Assembly: GCA_034687125.1 (NCBI GenBank)
Contig: JAQGBZ010000196.1
Span: 54,138 to 118,137, forward strand
Length of the DNA stretch: 64,000 nucleotides
From: Neelides folsomi
Lineage: Eukaryota > Arthropoda > Collembola > Neelipleona > Neelidae
Reading direction: 5' to 3'
The first letter of the stretch is position 1. The number at the start of each line of letters is the position of its first letter. The position numbers and the translations under genes are program-made. The notes beneath the pieces were generated by a model, which searched no databases, was not told the origin of the DNA, and saw nothing but the letters and a program-made list of their open reading frames with translations. Of the stretch, positions 1 to 14,600 are shown one piece after another.

Positions 1-153
1 ACTTTACCAAAATATTGCGCATGAATCCCTCCCTGTGTGGGTAGATCGGGGGGAGAAATTTCCTCTCATTCTTCCCGATCCGACGGTGGAGAAATTCCTT
101 TCTTGAATAATTAGCCTTCTTGGACCCGTTGACTCTCTCTTTGGTGGACGAAG
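1..153. other. Upstream flank of the allatostatin-CC-like gene
   Basis: Sequence before the first ATG of the neuropeptide gene. It would contain 5' untranslated sequence and part of the promoter. I see no clear TATA box or other motif I would defend. The minus-strand open frame across it is a shadow. Confidence 0.4.
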
Positions 154-3100
154 ATGAGGAATGAAAAGAACAACATGATTTTGTTCCTCCTCCTTGTCAT
201 CATCGCCTTCATCGCCGTTCCGTTCGACTGCGTCCCTTTGGCCACCCCGAGTCAAATCTCGAGCAGCCCCGTGGAGAACAACCAAAGAGGACTCCTGCGG
301 AAGACCAGGAACGTGGATGGAGACGAATACGACGATTATCCTTACAAGGTTTGCCCTAAACCAAGTTCTTTCATTTAACTTCATTATCATCATTCCATTC
401 TTCCCATTATTCTTTTATCCTCATTTTTAGTCTCATTCTCTCATTAACTTTCATAGCACCGAATAATTCTTGATTGTAATTTACAGTAGAAGAATTTAAA
501 TAAGATTTAGCCAGACGAAACACTTTAATGTTAAGTGAAATACGTTGAAGGCATTTGGGTCATTTAAAAAAGGTCCTTCTAATGAACTTCGAGGAAAATT
601 GTTTTTTCTCCTATTTAATTTTGATGACGAGTGAAATTGAAAGTGGACGATGGATTTTTTTCCATCCCACGATTTCCATTCTGTTGAGGACTCTTGTTTT
701 ATTCTTTTATAAAAGAGACATGAAATTTTGAATAAATGAACAAGAACTGATAAGAACATGGGAGGAATAGAAGAATTTGTATCCTTAAGGTAGAAAAGAG
801 CAAGAGATGAAAAAGCATAGGAAATTGAAGAAGGTAAAGTGACGCTGTGATGGAGATGTGAAACGTTGGTATTTTTGAATGAAGGGGAACTGCAGAGGAC
901 AAGGAAGGATTTCGTGAGTTGGAGGAAGCTCAACATTAAGAGTAACTTGTTGCACGGGAAGAGAAAATCTCTAGAGATGAAAAGGAGAATCTTCAAAATC
1001 CTTTTAACTCATTCAATTCTCCAACCACCTTCACCATTCACTCACTCACATTGGGGAGAGAGGAAATAATAAAATATTTATGCCTAAACCCACGTACTTT
1101 CACACCTATGAATTTTAGACCATTTGCGAAAATTTCCCCGTTTTTACCAACAACTTTATGCTTTTGAGTTCACACTGAAGAATTCTTATGAATCACTCCT
1201 GACTTTTCAATACTACATGGTTTACTATTTTTAATTCTTTAGTTAACCCCATTAACTTAAATTCTTATATTATTTGGTCAAATATTGCACACATTTTGTT
1301 GCAATATTTGAACAAAAAATTTATTTTACCAAATTTTTTAGCCTCTAATGTGTATGTAGGAGAGTATGAGGATTATTGTGTAAGATTTTTTATAAGTTAG
1401 TTATAAGTTATAACCTTTTAATTTTACTCAATTTTTTGCCTTTTTTCTCAGAACAGCTCAGCAAAAGGTAAATAATTGAAGGTTTGTGTTTTGTTCAATG
1501 CATAGAAGCGATGATTACAAGTCTTGTACAGAATAATTCTAATTGCGCATTGCGACGCAAATCGCAATATCACTATACTTGACTCATGAATATCAATTTA
1601 ATTTTATCTTGATAAAAAGGTTCACATAACAAGAAATGAATAATCATAAGTGATAAACTGCAAAATACTAAAAATCGAAAATCAGCTCATTAAAAGTTTG
1701 AAATCATTTGAAAAAGTTTCATTTGCACTTTCAATATAGAAAAGTTTGACTTATGTATTTTTTACTCTAAAATGCTAACAAAATATAAAGATGTTCTAAT
1801 GTCGTTCAACTTATTCCTTATGTATAAAAATATGTAGAGTAGTTATTCAATAAATATTTAGTTTGATGGTTAAAATGGTGGAAGTATATAACAGGCATTG
1901 TTAAACTTTTCATGTAGGTAATATACCTATTTATTGATTCAAACTTATGTGAGACGGTAAAGTTGTGAGATTTGAAGAAGTCTTGAAAGACTCAAAGGCT
2001 TAAGGGGAATTCACCTTTTCTTGATCCCTTCTCAAAGGAACCGACATTTTCCCTGTCGCATTCAGACCCCGTCCGCCCCGACATTTGAACAAAGTCAATT
2101 TCTTGCTCCGAAAGATCACTTTCCTCCAGTCTCAACAAGGTTTTTAAAGCTCACTTCTCCCCCCGCATTCAATCAATTTCCCATTATAGATAAGGAGATT
2201 TGGCCCACGCAGAAATAATTTCCAAAGGTTGAGAGATGACCCTCCAATATTCCTCAAGTGGAACATGAACATACAAATTTACCTAAAGAGCTTCTCAATG
2301 GGATGAGAAACGCTTTTTCACCCTCTTCATATTTGCCAAAGAGAGGAAGGGCAAACAGCTCGGACATTCAACAAAATGTATTCTTATAATAAACAAACTC
2401 CTCTTTCTTATACCAAACTTCTATTCAGTATTTAATATGAATCATATGAATCATCCAGTATATGTATGTATGGTACAACTCGTATTATTTAAACAATTAA
2501 CATAGCCAGATGCATCCTTAAGGTCAATAAGTACAATGATTGAATTTGACTTATTGTATGTATGGTATAGGTAGTCATGATTTGCATAATAAAACTAACC
2601 TTTAACTAACAATATTGCAAGGACCAAAGGAAGGAATTTCAGGAGTGTTTAAAAAAGTCCAATTTGTATTTATTTACTAATAATGAACATTGTTTGTCTT
2701 AGGCCATTGCAGCAAAGAAATCCGCACCGGTTCTGAACAAATTGATGTACGCTCTTAGGGATCATTTCTACCAGGTTGATCGGGACTCTGCTGGAAAGGT
2801 AAATTGGAGTTCATTAAAGTAGCCAATCTTCTTTACTTAATTTGATATTCACCAGTAAGTTACGTGTACGTGCTGAGAGTGTGTCCCATTGTCTATAGTC
2901 TCTATAGTCCATTATTTCTCATTCTTCGCGCACTTCTTTTTATCGCTCAACCTTGTAAAACTTTCATTTACTAACAACATTCATACTTTCTATAAGATCA
3001 AAGAGCTTTTAATTACCTAACATTATAAAACCTACACATTATAATACACTGTATATTATAAAGTATATTTGCTACTTTATGAGTAATTTAACTTTTCTTA

Positions 3101-3465
3101 TTGTATGTCGAGTTTGTCGGTTTAACCTGATTTTGAATGTGAAGTGAATGTGTTTGTAATGGATGGTTTGTAATATTTGTTAAGTTTTAAGTCACTTGTC
3201 CAATGTAAAATGAATGTTTACGCTAGATGCATGGCAATGGGGATCGGGTTGAGATCCTCGAGGATCCCCGTGAGGAAGGAGGAATCATTTTGAGGAATTT
3301 GGTGAGTGGAGAGAAAAGAGAAGAAAAATATTAAAATTTAATTTTTCTTCTAATTAGATGCCCCTGTATGGAAACCTGGAAGGTGTTAATCTTCAAAGGA
3401 GGGGACAAAAAGACAGGAAGAACTTCAGGATTTGTTATTTCAACGCTGTTTCTTGTTTCTCATGA
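154..3465 (+). CDS. AstCC: Allatostatin C / double-C type neuropeptide precursor
   Basis: Four exons in phase: 154-348, 2703-2798, 3227-3301 and 3358-3465, giving 157 residues. All splice sites are GT..AG. Residues 8-26 are a hydrophobic signal peptide. Dibasic sites occur near residue 49 (RK) and at RR 136-137. After RR the C-terminal peptide 138-157 ends in NFRICYFNAVSCFS, with Cys148 and Cys155 spaced C-x6-C. The core CYFNAVSCF is the hallmark of arthropod allatostatin C paralogues (double C), somatostatin-like cyclic peptides acting through G-protein-coupled receptors; known family roles include inhibiting juvenile hormone synthesis and modulating muscle. A serine follows the usual terminal phenylalanine, which is unusual. 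Intron 1 is about 2.35 kb. The gene is convergent with the SAND-SAM gene. AstC versus AstCC assignment rests on the NAVSCF core and lack of an amidation glycine. Confidence 0.9.
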
Positions 3466-3595
3466 AGATCTTTTAATTTATCCAAATCATTATGATCTTT
3501 CGCTTTGATCCTCCTCTGCTTTTCCCGAGCTTTTGCTTCCTCTCAAATGCTTCCTGTGTCCTACTCTAATCAAATACTATTTCAAAGATATCATA

Positions 3596-3601
3596 AATAA
3601 A
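3596..3601 (+). promoter_or_regulatory. Possible polyadenylation signal of the allatostatin gene
   Basis: AATAAA lies about 130 bp after the stop codon in a run of overlapping AATAAATAAATG. The distance suits a short 3' UTR. Such hexamers are common by chance in AT-rich DNA. Confidence 0.4.
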
Positions 3602-5632
3602 TAAATGTAGTTTAAATGCCAAATGTCACTAGCTAATTAATGTAATATAATGATATGTAAGAAAATGTAAAATAAACTGTAGTTATATGGTATAAGTATA
3701 TAAACAAAATCTAATCCTTAATAAATGTTCTTCATCCAAGCATCCATGATGCTCATTGGGTTTTTTTCGAATAAATCAATGAATCTTTTTCAGAATTATA
3801 TTTAACCGAAAATTATAATTTGAAATTACTGTGTTATTAGCAATTACAATCACTCAAATTATGCTTCATTAGTCAAATAAAATAAAAATTAGATCACATT
3901 TGATTAAATCAAAGTTTAACAACTTTTGTTAGAAAAATTAATGTACCTTGAACATAAAAAATCTCAGAAAGTATTAGATATATTTTATTATATTTGAATT
4001 TCAAGTTAAAGTTAATTTATTATTTATTTAGTGAAATATTTATTATTAAAAATAATTAATGGACTTCCAAATATTAATCATGAATGATCGTAATTAACGA
4101 ATGTACCATATATCTAATAATCTAAAAGTTTATTTTACTAAATATTAAGTTTTATGAATTTAGTGATCGAGATTATGAGAATGTGCGATTGTGAGAATGA
4201 ACCAGAGATTTATGGATTAAAAATACAAAAAATATATTAAAAACTTATTAAAGTTTGTTTCTTTATTTTACTAAACTTATTACATGATATATCAAAGCCA
4301 TGACCAAGTTATAATTTAAAATTAATAGGCAATGAAACTTTTATGGTTAACTAATTTCTATAAAATAATACTTCGTTGATTGTAAACCCTTTGATTTGGA
4401 ATTAATAAAATACAACTTCTTGGTTTCTTGAATAATGAACATTACACACACGGAAGTTTTATTCATCTCCAATATTAAAGGCATCATTTGGGACTCATTT
4501 AATAATAATAATACCATCATTACTCATTCGTATAAACACGACGAATCATTCAAAATGACATTAAATTGCATTGGTTCATCCCAACAAGTAATAATATCAC
4601 ACTCTCCATTTATACACCGAAAGTTGTCTCTATGAGTCTTCCTCATTAAAGACTTATTACTATGCTCATCATTACAATCTCACAATAATGTTCTTGATTG
4701 TTGAAATTAATATGTGTCAAAAACTTGCCACTTTCTCCCTCACTTTGGTCATTATCCTTACAATAGTAATTTACCATTTGCAGTTCCAACTTTCAAAATA
4801 GTCGGCGTAAGAACCAAATTGTGGTTTTAGTTTATTTGGAAGGAATTTATTTAGGAATGTGTTGATCGCTCCCATCGGACAACAATAATACAATTAAGGT
4901 TAAAATGTGTACAAAGAAGGAAGAGCTTGATGGCGCTCACGGGGGGAGTTTGATTGTTCAAATGGCATTATTAGGAAAAGATTGCTCTCATCACTCAACT
5001 GAAAATTCCTCACCGTTACGCCGAATTACGTTCAAATTTATTACATGTATTTTATTACATAAAGAAAAGACTAGAAAGTTCGTCGTTGGTTTAAGAAAAC
5101 ATGAGAGGATTTTGTTTGCAAAATAGTATTTTTTTCATAGTACTTTGTAATTACTCTGTACTTAAATAAAAGTAATAAACATAACAAATACTCATCACAT
5201 CACTCTGGGTGTCTAAATAATGCTACAAATACTATAACTTTTAAAATGTCTTTAAAGTGCCTTTAAAACTTTTAAGGAAACTTAACTTTGCAATAAGTAA
5301 ATAGTAAATAAAACAGTTTATTAAAAAAAACTTTAAAAATGTTTACTGTTTTTACTAAGAACTGTAATAAAAACATTAAAATTTAATCGATTTCTTCAAA
5401 ATCCTAAGGTGTAAAATACAAGTAATAAATGCTAAATAACAATAACGTTATTATTTCACTATTATTATTATTATAATTAAGTTTAAAAGTAGTTGGGCTC
5501 ACGCGGCGATGAAAAAGCTTATAAATCTAATGGAGTTGTTCCTTGGTTCAAATCTAGCGAATTTGGATCCCTCGGCGAGCTTCACTCGCTCCGTTTTAAT
5601 TACTCAGAGTGCGGTAATGAGGCGGATCGGAA
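3602..5632. other. Region between two convergent genes
   Basis: AT-rich sequence between the 3' ends of the allatostatin-like gene (+) and the SAND-SAM gene (-). Both 3' UTRs probably end here. Several short AATAAA and TTTATT words are present on both strands. I see no coding exon: open frames at 4435-4635 and 4905-5126 are short, lack splice-consistent partners and look like chance. Confidence 0.5.
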
Positions 5633-8600
5633 TTATTGCTTATCATTATTGTTCGCTCCTCCATTGTTGTTCTCGTGACAGTGGATGCAGTGAGAGCAGA
5701 GCGAGCAATTCCCCAGCAGCTTCGCCACGACCGATTTGAACTTCAGGGCTGGCCCCAACTTCATGTTCATGTTCGTCATGAGATGATCCTCCGTGAGTAA
5801 AGGAAGACTCGAACCGTCGATCGACTGATCTTTGAACGCCTATAAATTGATAAACATCACTCAATCAATACAAAGCTATAACCTCAATCAACATAATAAG
5901 AAAATGATCTCATCTAATATACTTGAATAAAATTTCCTATAAGCTATAGTTTACTATTTACTCTCACAATAACAATAAGTAATAAATACCTATACTTATT
6001 GTGTACATAGATGTAAGGTGTAATATTAGGTATGTATTTATATTAATCGTCGTCGTTAGTTTCATTAAAGACACTTTTTCATAAGGACGAAAAAGCATTT
6101 AGATAAAGAAGCTTAAAGAATCACAAGATGTTAGGGATCATAATCCCAAGGTGTGACATTTGATGATCTCTTCTAAATTACTATAATTGAGATGATCGCA
6201 GGGGATTAGAGATTTGGACAAGAAGAGGACGAGACCAATTTGGCTAAGACCCTCCCACCAGAAGCTTGTAGAAGTTGAAAGAGATTTGACTCTCTCTCCT
6301 TCGCCTATCATCTCACCCCCAGGACTATCATTTGTCAGCCTCTCCTTGTCAAATGGAGGGCGAACAATGCGAAATTCAAAGAAGGAAGGAGACAAAAAGC
6401 AAAGCACAATGACTCCGTTCTGCTCTCAGATTCTCAAATTTTACTCCTTTGCCATAGACCATCATTTCATATGCCTTTTAGTCCAAACAGGTAAACCAAA
6501 GTTGTGCTTGTAAACTTTAAGCTTTTTCTTGACGTAAGGTAAGAATATCCAAACTTAAGAATGTACAGTAGATATAAAATAGGATATAATATAAAATGGC
6601 ATATAAAAGGACAGGATTGTAAAAAGTGTTTTTCCCTCGAGAATCTTCCTCATTTGAGGGGACAATGTTCGTTAAAAATAGGGGAAATTCACGTCTATGT
6701 CAAGACTCCGCGTGAGAGGCTCATGTAAAAGACGTTTAGTTCGGAGATTCATGTTGGGATGAGCACGTCAGGGAAGTGATCGTGTAATAGTGTGTAATCT
6801 CCTTCTCATTGAGCATAAATGATGGTCAACCAAAAGCCACAGCCACCAAAGAGAAAAAAACCTTTCTCGATACTTTTCTCGCTTCAATGAATAGATTGGC
6901 CAAATGAGAGAGCTTCTTTATAAATAAAATCTCATTGCCTATTGCAATTTCATACAAAATAATCCAACAATTTTCATCCGATGAAACTTTAATTCTCATG
7001 CAAAGAAAAGTATAATTTGAACTTTTAAAAAAATATTTCTCGGTTTTTGGGTATGGGAATCAATCTGTAATTGAAGTCAGAAATCTATCTACATAGGTAT
7101 GTATTATGTAGATGAGACAATGTAGGACTACCTGTATGTATGAATACTTTTATTTATTATTAGCTTGGGAAAGGAATTGGAAAAGAAAGATCATTTGAGT
7201 CATTAGGAGAAAAAAAGAAGATGAAAAATAGCCGTTGAGAGAAAAGATGTAAAAGAAATTACCTGAACATATTCCCTGCACAAGTCGATGGTCTGAACAA
7301 ATCTACAAACTTCTTCTACACTCCATGAGACCATGGACTGAGCCTCGGTGGAACATCCGGTGATGCAGGCAGAGACGCAATTTTTCTTTTTCTTTGTCGG
7401 ACTCGGAGAGGCGGAGAGGTCCAGGGGGCTGTTGGCTCTTTTCGCGCTCGTCTTAACGTAATTCTCTGCGATTTGATTCGACTGGGCAGATCGGACCATG
7501 GAGAGAAGTGTATTTGTCGAACTCATGTCTATCACCGGAAAAGGCATGTCTTTCTCGAGGTTCTTCTCAAAGGAGGAAATTAATAATGACGCTGCAGCGG
7601 CGGCTTCTCTTGCTCCGGGTTTAAGGAATCGGGAGTCAAAGTCAAGCATTCTTGAAGGATATCTGCAATGAAAAGATTTTTATTAAAATTCCATAAAAGT
7701 GTACTACTGCTACTAAATAATACCAATATAAACTAAAAACTACTAAAAATTACACTTTTAAAAAAGACTCATCTTTAACTAAACTTTCCTAGTTTAACTA
7801 AAATCTGCCTTTTCTCAAAATTGTTCCAAAATACTTGCATGTTTTACAAAAGATGTTCCTTTCTCCAGATAGAGCATTTTGTTAAATGACTCAAATATTG
7901 TCAAAAACTTAATACCTACCTATAAAAGTAGAACTACTGATTGTGAGTGAGTATACTTAAGTTTACTAAAAATACTTATCTGTACATATGTCTGTAATTA
8001 ACTAACATTAAGTTATTATAATTATTTATGTGCAATACAATATCTACAACTATGAACTTAAAGTCATAACGTCATATTTCAATTTTAGCGACTTAATCAT
8101 TATTAAATACATCATGTTTAATTGTCAATCAATTAAACATCCGCGACATTCAAAGATTGAATAAACAATAAATATGTGTGCCATGTGGATTTCTTTCGAA
8201 GTATTGACACTCAATTAAAGTTTTATTATTTCAGGTGCGGAGCAGAGTCAACAAAGAATAAATTAAAATCTTACTCGTTTGGGTTTGTGTGATTGTATTT
8301 AGCAGCGAGGTTTCTCATGAGGTCCGAGTAGTTCCTGGTCATCATGTGTTCCATCTGTTTCAAAGGCGGACTTGTGCTTGCACTCCGCTCTTCCGGACTC
8401 AGGCGCTCATTCTTCACAACCTCAGTCTGTTCGCGGTGTCTTTCGACAATCCTCTCAACGTGTTTGTTCTTTTTCCTTCCCATGCTCGGCTTCTTCACAG
8501 CGTCCTCTTGTCCATCAGGGTCAGCGGCGGCTGAAAGGACCAAAATTGTTTACATAACGTCCATTTAACCTCTCTCTATGTAGTTGGGGCTAGTTAGTTA

Positions 8601-11600
8601 TTTGCCCATTGGAATTCAGAGAAGATGTCAATATTGAAGACATGTAGCGTGTGAGAGGTCGCTTTACAACTCTTCTCCTTTACAACTCTCCTACTTAGCA
8701 AACCAGGGAAGATTGAAACAGGGAAGAAGTCCATTTGCATAACGACTTGTTGACCCCGACGTTGGGGCTCTGTGGCTAAAAAGGATGTGTTGAGATGGTT
8801 GAATGGAGTCCCTGCCACCCAACCTCATCATCTCCACGGCTCAAAGCGAGAAATTTTCCCATCCAAATTGGAGAGGATGAAAGTGGTAAAGGAGTCAGCA
8901 CTTCTTTTAAATCCTACCTGTATATATTTCTCCCCATATATTTCTAATATATATTTTTATATTTCCTATATCCGTATATCTATCTAGAGACCTTCAATAT
9001 CTCCACAATAATTTGGCAGTTTCTTTGTGTGTGGCTTAGTTTTTTTTCCCGAGTCCGAAGCGTGAAAATAGTTTCAGTAGCCGTCTGAAAACGAAGAATC
9101 TCATCGTTTTTTCTCATCCATCTGCCCTCGTTGGCTCTCTTTTCTCTCCTTCGTTTCTCTGAGAGGAGTCGAAGGAGCAGCGATGAAATGAAGATGACGA
9201 AGCGAAATTCCCTCTTTACATCTCCCGAGTCCAGATGCATGAATTTCTAAAGCCCCTTTTGATTCCTTTCAAATTGTGGAGACGCGAAGGCTCCAACCAA
9301 CCACTCATAATAATTTCAATCCAAATCCTCGTAAAGTTCCTCAAAAACCCCTCTCTCGGGTCCAACACGGCCAGAAGATCGGGAGGAAAATGGGGAAAGG
9401 ACATAAATCACCAACAGTTTCGGATCCTTAATTTGGGGGTGGTTGATGGTTCGGATCTTATGACTTTTATATTCTCCCGCCTCTCTCTCGTTCTTCTCAG
9501 GGAGTGCTTATTATCTTTCATTCACAACCCATGGGAGAAATTTTTGGACATATCCACCGAGGATATTTTTGTATGATAATTGGCCCGTCCCCTCCCCTCT
9601 TTTACTTATGCACGTCAATGAACGGAAGATCACGAATAATTGCTCCTTCCACTAATAAGCTCATTTGTAGGCCGAGACGCCGAGTTCGAGACTCCAGAAA
9701 AAGTTCATACTTTTAAAATACATACCTCAACTAATTCAAACCTCCAAAATAACGTCTCATAAGTCTCATTTGTCTCATACTCCTTATATTAAAAAAATGA
9801 TCCCAACACACGTTTTGAGAATGTATGAGAAGTTTGGTTATTTATTTGGAAATTCTTGCCACCCTCGAATCCCATTTCTCCCCTTGGTAGATTCTTTACG
9901 GCTCACGGCCTCAAATTGCATTAATACACAAGTTGTAGTTAATTACAACCATCTCGGCCTGACTTCTGATTAAGAAATTATTAAGGAAGTTGCCTTACAT
10001 CCGTAGCACCAACTTGGCCACACAACCGGCGAACATGAATCCAACTCGGTCATTTTATTCAACATGCATGAGGATCTTGAGTCTCTTGAGAACTCAGTTA
10101 GTTAATCCTTGTCAGATTGCTCAATTTATTACTATTTTTATAAATCGGTTAATTTCACACCTTTAACACTGTCCACTTTTTAATTACTTTTTAATTAAAT
10201 TCAAATAATTGGTTTAAATTAGTAATAGTATCTTAATGATTGGAGGTATACAGGTTAATAGGAGAAAATTTGATTTTTTTGAAAATGTTAGTAAAATTTT
10301 GTGAGAACCGGGGGGAATGAAGCACAGGTATGATCAGGTAGTTTGTATTGTGGAATAGGGAACACAAGGGCCCACTCAACCTGAAGTCAATCGAGGAACT
10401 GAAGTCGAACCAGGAGCTGCTGAAAGATGCATTGGGTACCTGTGAGCCCAAGGGGATTTTGCTGCTCCTCTTTTCAACCCGGAGGATTCCACCTTTACCC
10501 AACTCATCCCAGCTTCAGGGAATCTGAGGGAACAGATGGATCATTTCCTATGCATAAGACACAATCTTCGTTCAAACTCTTCCAGATCTCCCGTTCATTA
10601 ATAGGAGTGAAGTGAAAAAGGCAGCCCTTTCGTGAGTTCCTTCTCATCACTAATTCCTCCCCTAACTCTTTTCTTACAGTTTCCCTCACTTTCAAACTCA
10701 AATTATGAAAGATTTAAACAAAAAAATCGCCCATGCCTCACCCGATCGTAAATGAAGCTTTTGAACCCCGCGCAACTGAGCACGGATTTAAGATATACTA
10801 ATTTAAGCTACATAAAATTCTCTAAAGATGCTCAAAAGCTCAAATTGATCCAACCCATTTTATAATACTCAATTTTCCTATATGTAAAAGCACAACCTTA
10901 TAATGTACATAGAAACTCTCTTAGGTATATTGTTTGTCCTTATAGGGTTATGTATTTCATCCAATATAAGACAAGTAGTAGTCTATATGGAACATGTAAT
11001 ATAGTTAACTACATATGGTAATGAAGGAGTAACGATGGATAAAAGAGACGTCTTAACCGTCGTCGCATTCCAAAATCAAGACGATCATTGAACTCGGAAT
11101 ATTACAAGAAAAATTATCACCTATTTAAGTTCTGCCAAGCGGAAACTTCCGGTTATCACCACCACCTGTTGTTAATAGGAATTTCGAACATTTTTATTCC
11201 TCATCATCCTCCTTTGACTCTCCTCGCACACGCTGCAAACTCCACCGGAGTAAATTGAGCTAAATGAAGGAGAAGACCCTTCGGTTCCTCTTGGTGGACG
11301 CGGACAGAAGACACGGAGAACAATCTTTCAAAGTGAAGCGCGATAAAAACTTGGAACGATAAACTCATAAAAAGAAACGTCTCTCGCTTTTGCTAATTTC
11401 AATACTCCGCCAGTTGCCTTCGCCAGTTGCTTCACTAACTCCTTCTTTTTAAAAGACAAGTGAATTCTTATAGACCTTTTTTATTAACTCTACAAGACTT
11501 CCACATACTTCCTATGTCCGATATTGGAGCATTTAAATAAATTGACTGTTCTTCCGTATATTCTCTCCTTGTTATAACCTTTTAAGACTGATTGACAAAA

Positions 11601-14600
11601 AGCTTCTTGAAGAATGAATTGCATATAACTGCACACACACATTTAATATATTTTTCCATGGTGTAGATGTGTTCAGATTGTGCCGCGCGAGGTAACAACT
11701 TGAGAGTTTTCTCGGGATCTCTTAATAGTTAAATCTAACAATTCACCACTCTCTTACTTTATCCAATTTGAAGTTGTAAAAAACACAATTTCAAGAAAAT
11801 ACCTGAGAGTTATTTATGTGCAAATGCAGTTAGATAATTATGTCCTATTTAATACAACATTAAAGAGCCGAATCAATTTATCAATAATCTTAATCAAATT
11901 AAATTTTTAGTTTAATTTTTAGATACTTTACCTCCAAAGGGTATTTATTATACAAACTTTCAAAAATAATGAAGCTTTAAAAAGAATTATCAATGAGTTG
12001 AAGAAATTACATGGGTTTTTAGAGTTTTGAACAAGATATTCAATAAAGAATCTTAAGCCATTCTTTGTGCCATGCCTGTGAAGTATTAAAAGTTCACCCA
12101 TCTTCTCACCATCATTACTTCGAGATCGTGAAAAATAGTAGGGGATCTCTAACAAGAGATATTCCAGATCTGTCTCTCGTAGCTTTCTAATTCCATTGTC
12201 CTCTGCACCATGTGAAACATCAATGAAACATGATTGAAAATCCTCAATTGAGATTCAATCCTCGTTTTAAGCCCAAACCATTCTAGAACTATTCAATCAA
12301 TCCTTTTAATAGTTTCCTATAAGTGAGGGAAAGTTCAATAAATACAGTAGTCAATTTCTTTCATGAATTGGTACAAATGCTACTTGTTGCTCCCTTAAAT
12401 GAAATAAAAATATTTAAAACACTTAAATTAAATGAAAAGATAAATATTCTACCATACATACGCCTACTTAAACGAATTTGATTTATCAGAATTTAGAACT
12501 GATTCAACTGATATTAGAAATCCTTACCCGTATAGATATTTAAATAATTTTTATATATTTTGTTTGGAACTTTTTTTGACCAAATGTTGAATGGTGTTTG
12601 GAAAGCACGGGAAAAACACTCGATTTAAACCATGACCAAACGGATATTATTTCACACAATTTAAGCATTTACATAAAAATGGGTTCGGAGTTTATATGAA
12701 AGCCCCTGTGGGTTTGGGTTTGACAAAAGCCTCCTCCATTTGTCTTTGTTTGAATGAGAAGGAGGTGGGAATTTTGAGCCGAGAAAGCTCCCTCACGAAA
12801 TGCCCACTTCCTGTCCGGAGATGCACTTTGACTACCTCGAAGGTCGGTGAAGATTCACTAAATACTCACACAGGTAAAAACAGAGAAGCTGAATGAAGGA
12901 TTCCACGTTTCCTGCACGCTCACCTTCTTTCCGTCTCTCCAGGTTGTTGTGCTTCCTCACATATAATACAATACATACAAACTACAACTAACCCTTACTA
13001 CTTATATCTACCTACTTATCCTTATGGCTATATAAAAATAATCTGTAGTTATAATTTCTACATTATATAATATGACAAATACATCATACAGATGCATGTA
13101 AATGGTAGACGACGGAGAATATGTGAATGTACAGTATATGAATAATATGAGGGATATGTAAAGAGAACAAAGAAGATGTGTATTGTTATATTGTGAGTAG
13201 TAAAAGTTGGTAAAAGATCCCCAAATTGCGTCGGCGAGAAGAGATAAGGTCACGGATGAACTCCGTCTCATCTCTCTCTCTGGAGAGAAGAATGGAAGGG
13301 TAAAGAAAAGAGAGGCAGTGAAGCATAGGGCATGGAACCTTCTCATGAACCGGAAGTCTGGTCACTTGCTCTTCTACCAAATAAGAGTCGTCCGATGTGT
13401 CGCCGCGGCCCTACGTGCCCAATATTTCCGCCCATCTCCGTAAATTTAAAGGGACCAAAAAAGCTAAACCCATCAATTATTCACCATCTCTTGTAAAATC
13501 ATCCTTCCTATTCTCTCATCATTCTCTCATCATCCCTCTCTCATGAGGACTCGAAGAAGGAGGAGGAGAAATGACAAGAACCATCCGGTACATCTAATGA
13601 GGATCCTATTGAATCTCCTCTATTAAACCCAAACTAACTGTAGCATCCTTAAATTATTGCTTTTAAGATCCTGATGGGAAACACTTGTTGGATTCTGTGG
13701 ATCTTTCACTGATGGATCTCTGAGGTCCTTTGAGATATTCACTGTTGTTGGACGTTGGTTTTAAACTAGGTAGGAAATCACGCCTCTTAAATGCTCTTGA
13801 GAATTGGAATGCCCTAGAAAACGGTTTGGGCTTGGTTTGGTGTGAGGAGAAGATGGGCGAGATATTCAAAGGAGTCATTCGGACAAATCGGACAGTGGAA
13901 ATCAATCAAAGCTTACCCTGCGGACTTCCGTCACTCGCCCCGTTCACGGCGCTCACCACACCTGCAATTAAAACCATTCGTCATTTGGAATTCATAACAT
14001 TGAGGAGACACAATGGTCGTCATAAGCTTCATCCTACATTCATCCAGCGAACAATTTGCTTCCATTTCTAAGTACTTGACCATTGTCATGATCAAAGTTC
14101 GATTCCAATTTAATGATATGGACCGTGTAATCCAATGACAAAATGCCAATGGGCAGATTCTAACATCCAATACCTTATATTGGTATTCTATACTCATATA
14201 AGAAAAGTATTTTAATATGAAATTCAAGATCTGAATGTTAGTATAATTCTTATGAATATAAATCTAATGCCATTGCCATTTATGAATATAAATTTCTGCA
14301 ATACGGCCCAATACATATTGCATATGAAGGTATGTTGAAAAGATCAGATAAAGACTTGTAATAAGATTGAGAGATATCGAAGGAAGCGCGCGTTGAGGTG
14401 AAATCGATTTGATTCTAATCACTTCACTTCTCAATCTTCTAATTACACGGCTGTTTAATAATTCCGAATGGACATTGTTTTATGTAGGATGGTTCCGGAC
14501 GCCGCCTGACCGGCGGCAGCCCCCCTCAAACCCATCGAATTCACACTACGCTAATATCTCAGACTTTGGTTCAGATCCCTCCAGGGACTTTTTCCTCTCC

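Noticed and set aside
496-996. Minus-strand open frame of 166 codons
   Set aside because: Lies inside intron 1 of the allatostatin gene, hydrophobic/serine-rich by composition, no domain and no in-phase splice partners.
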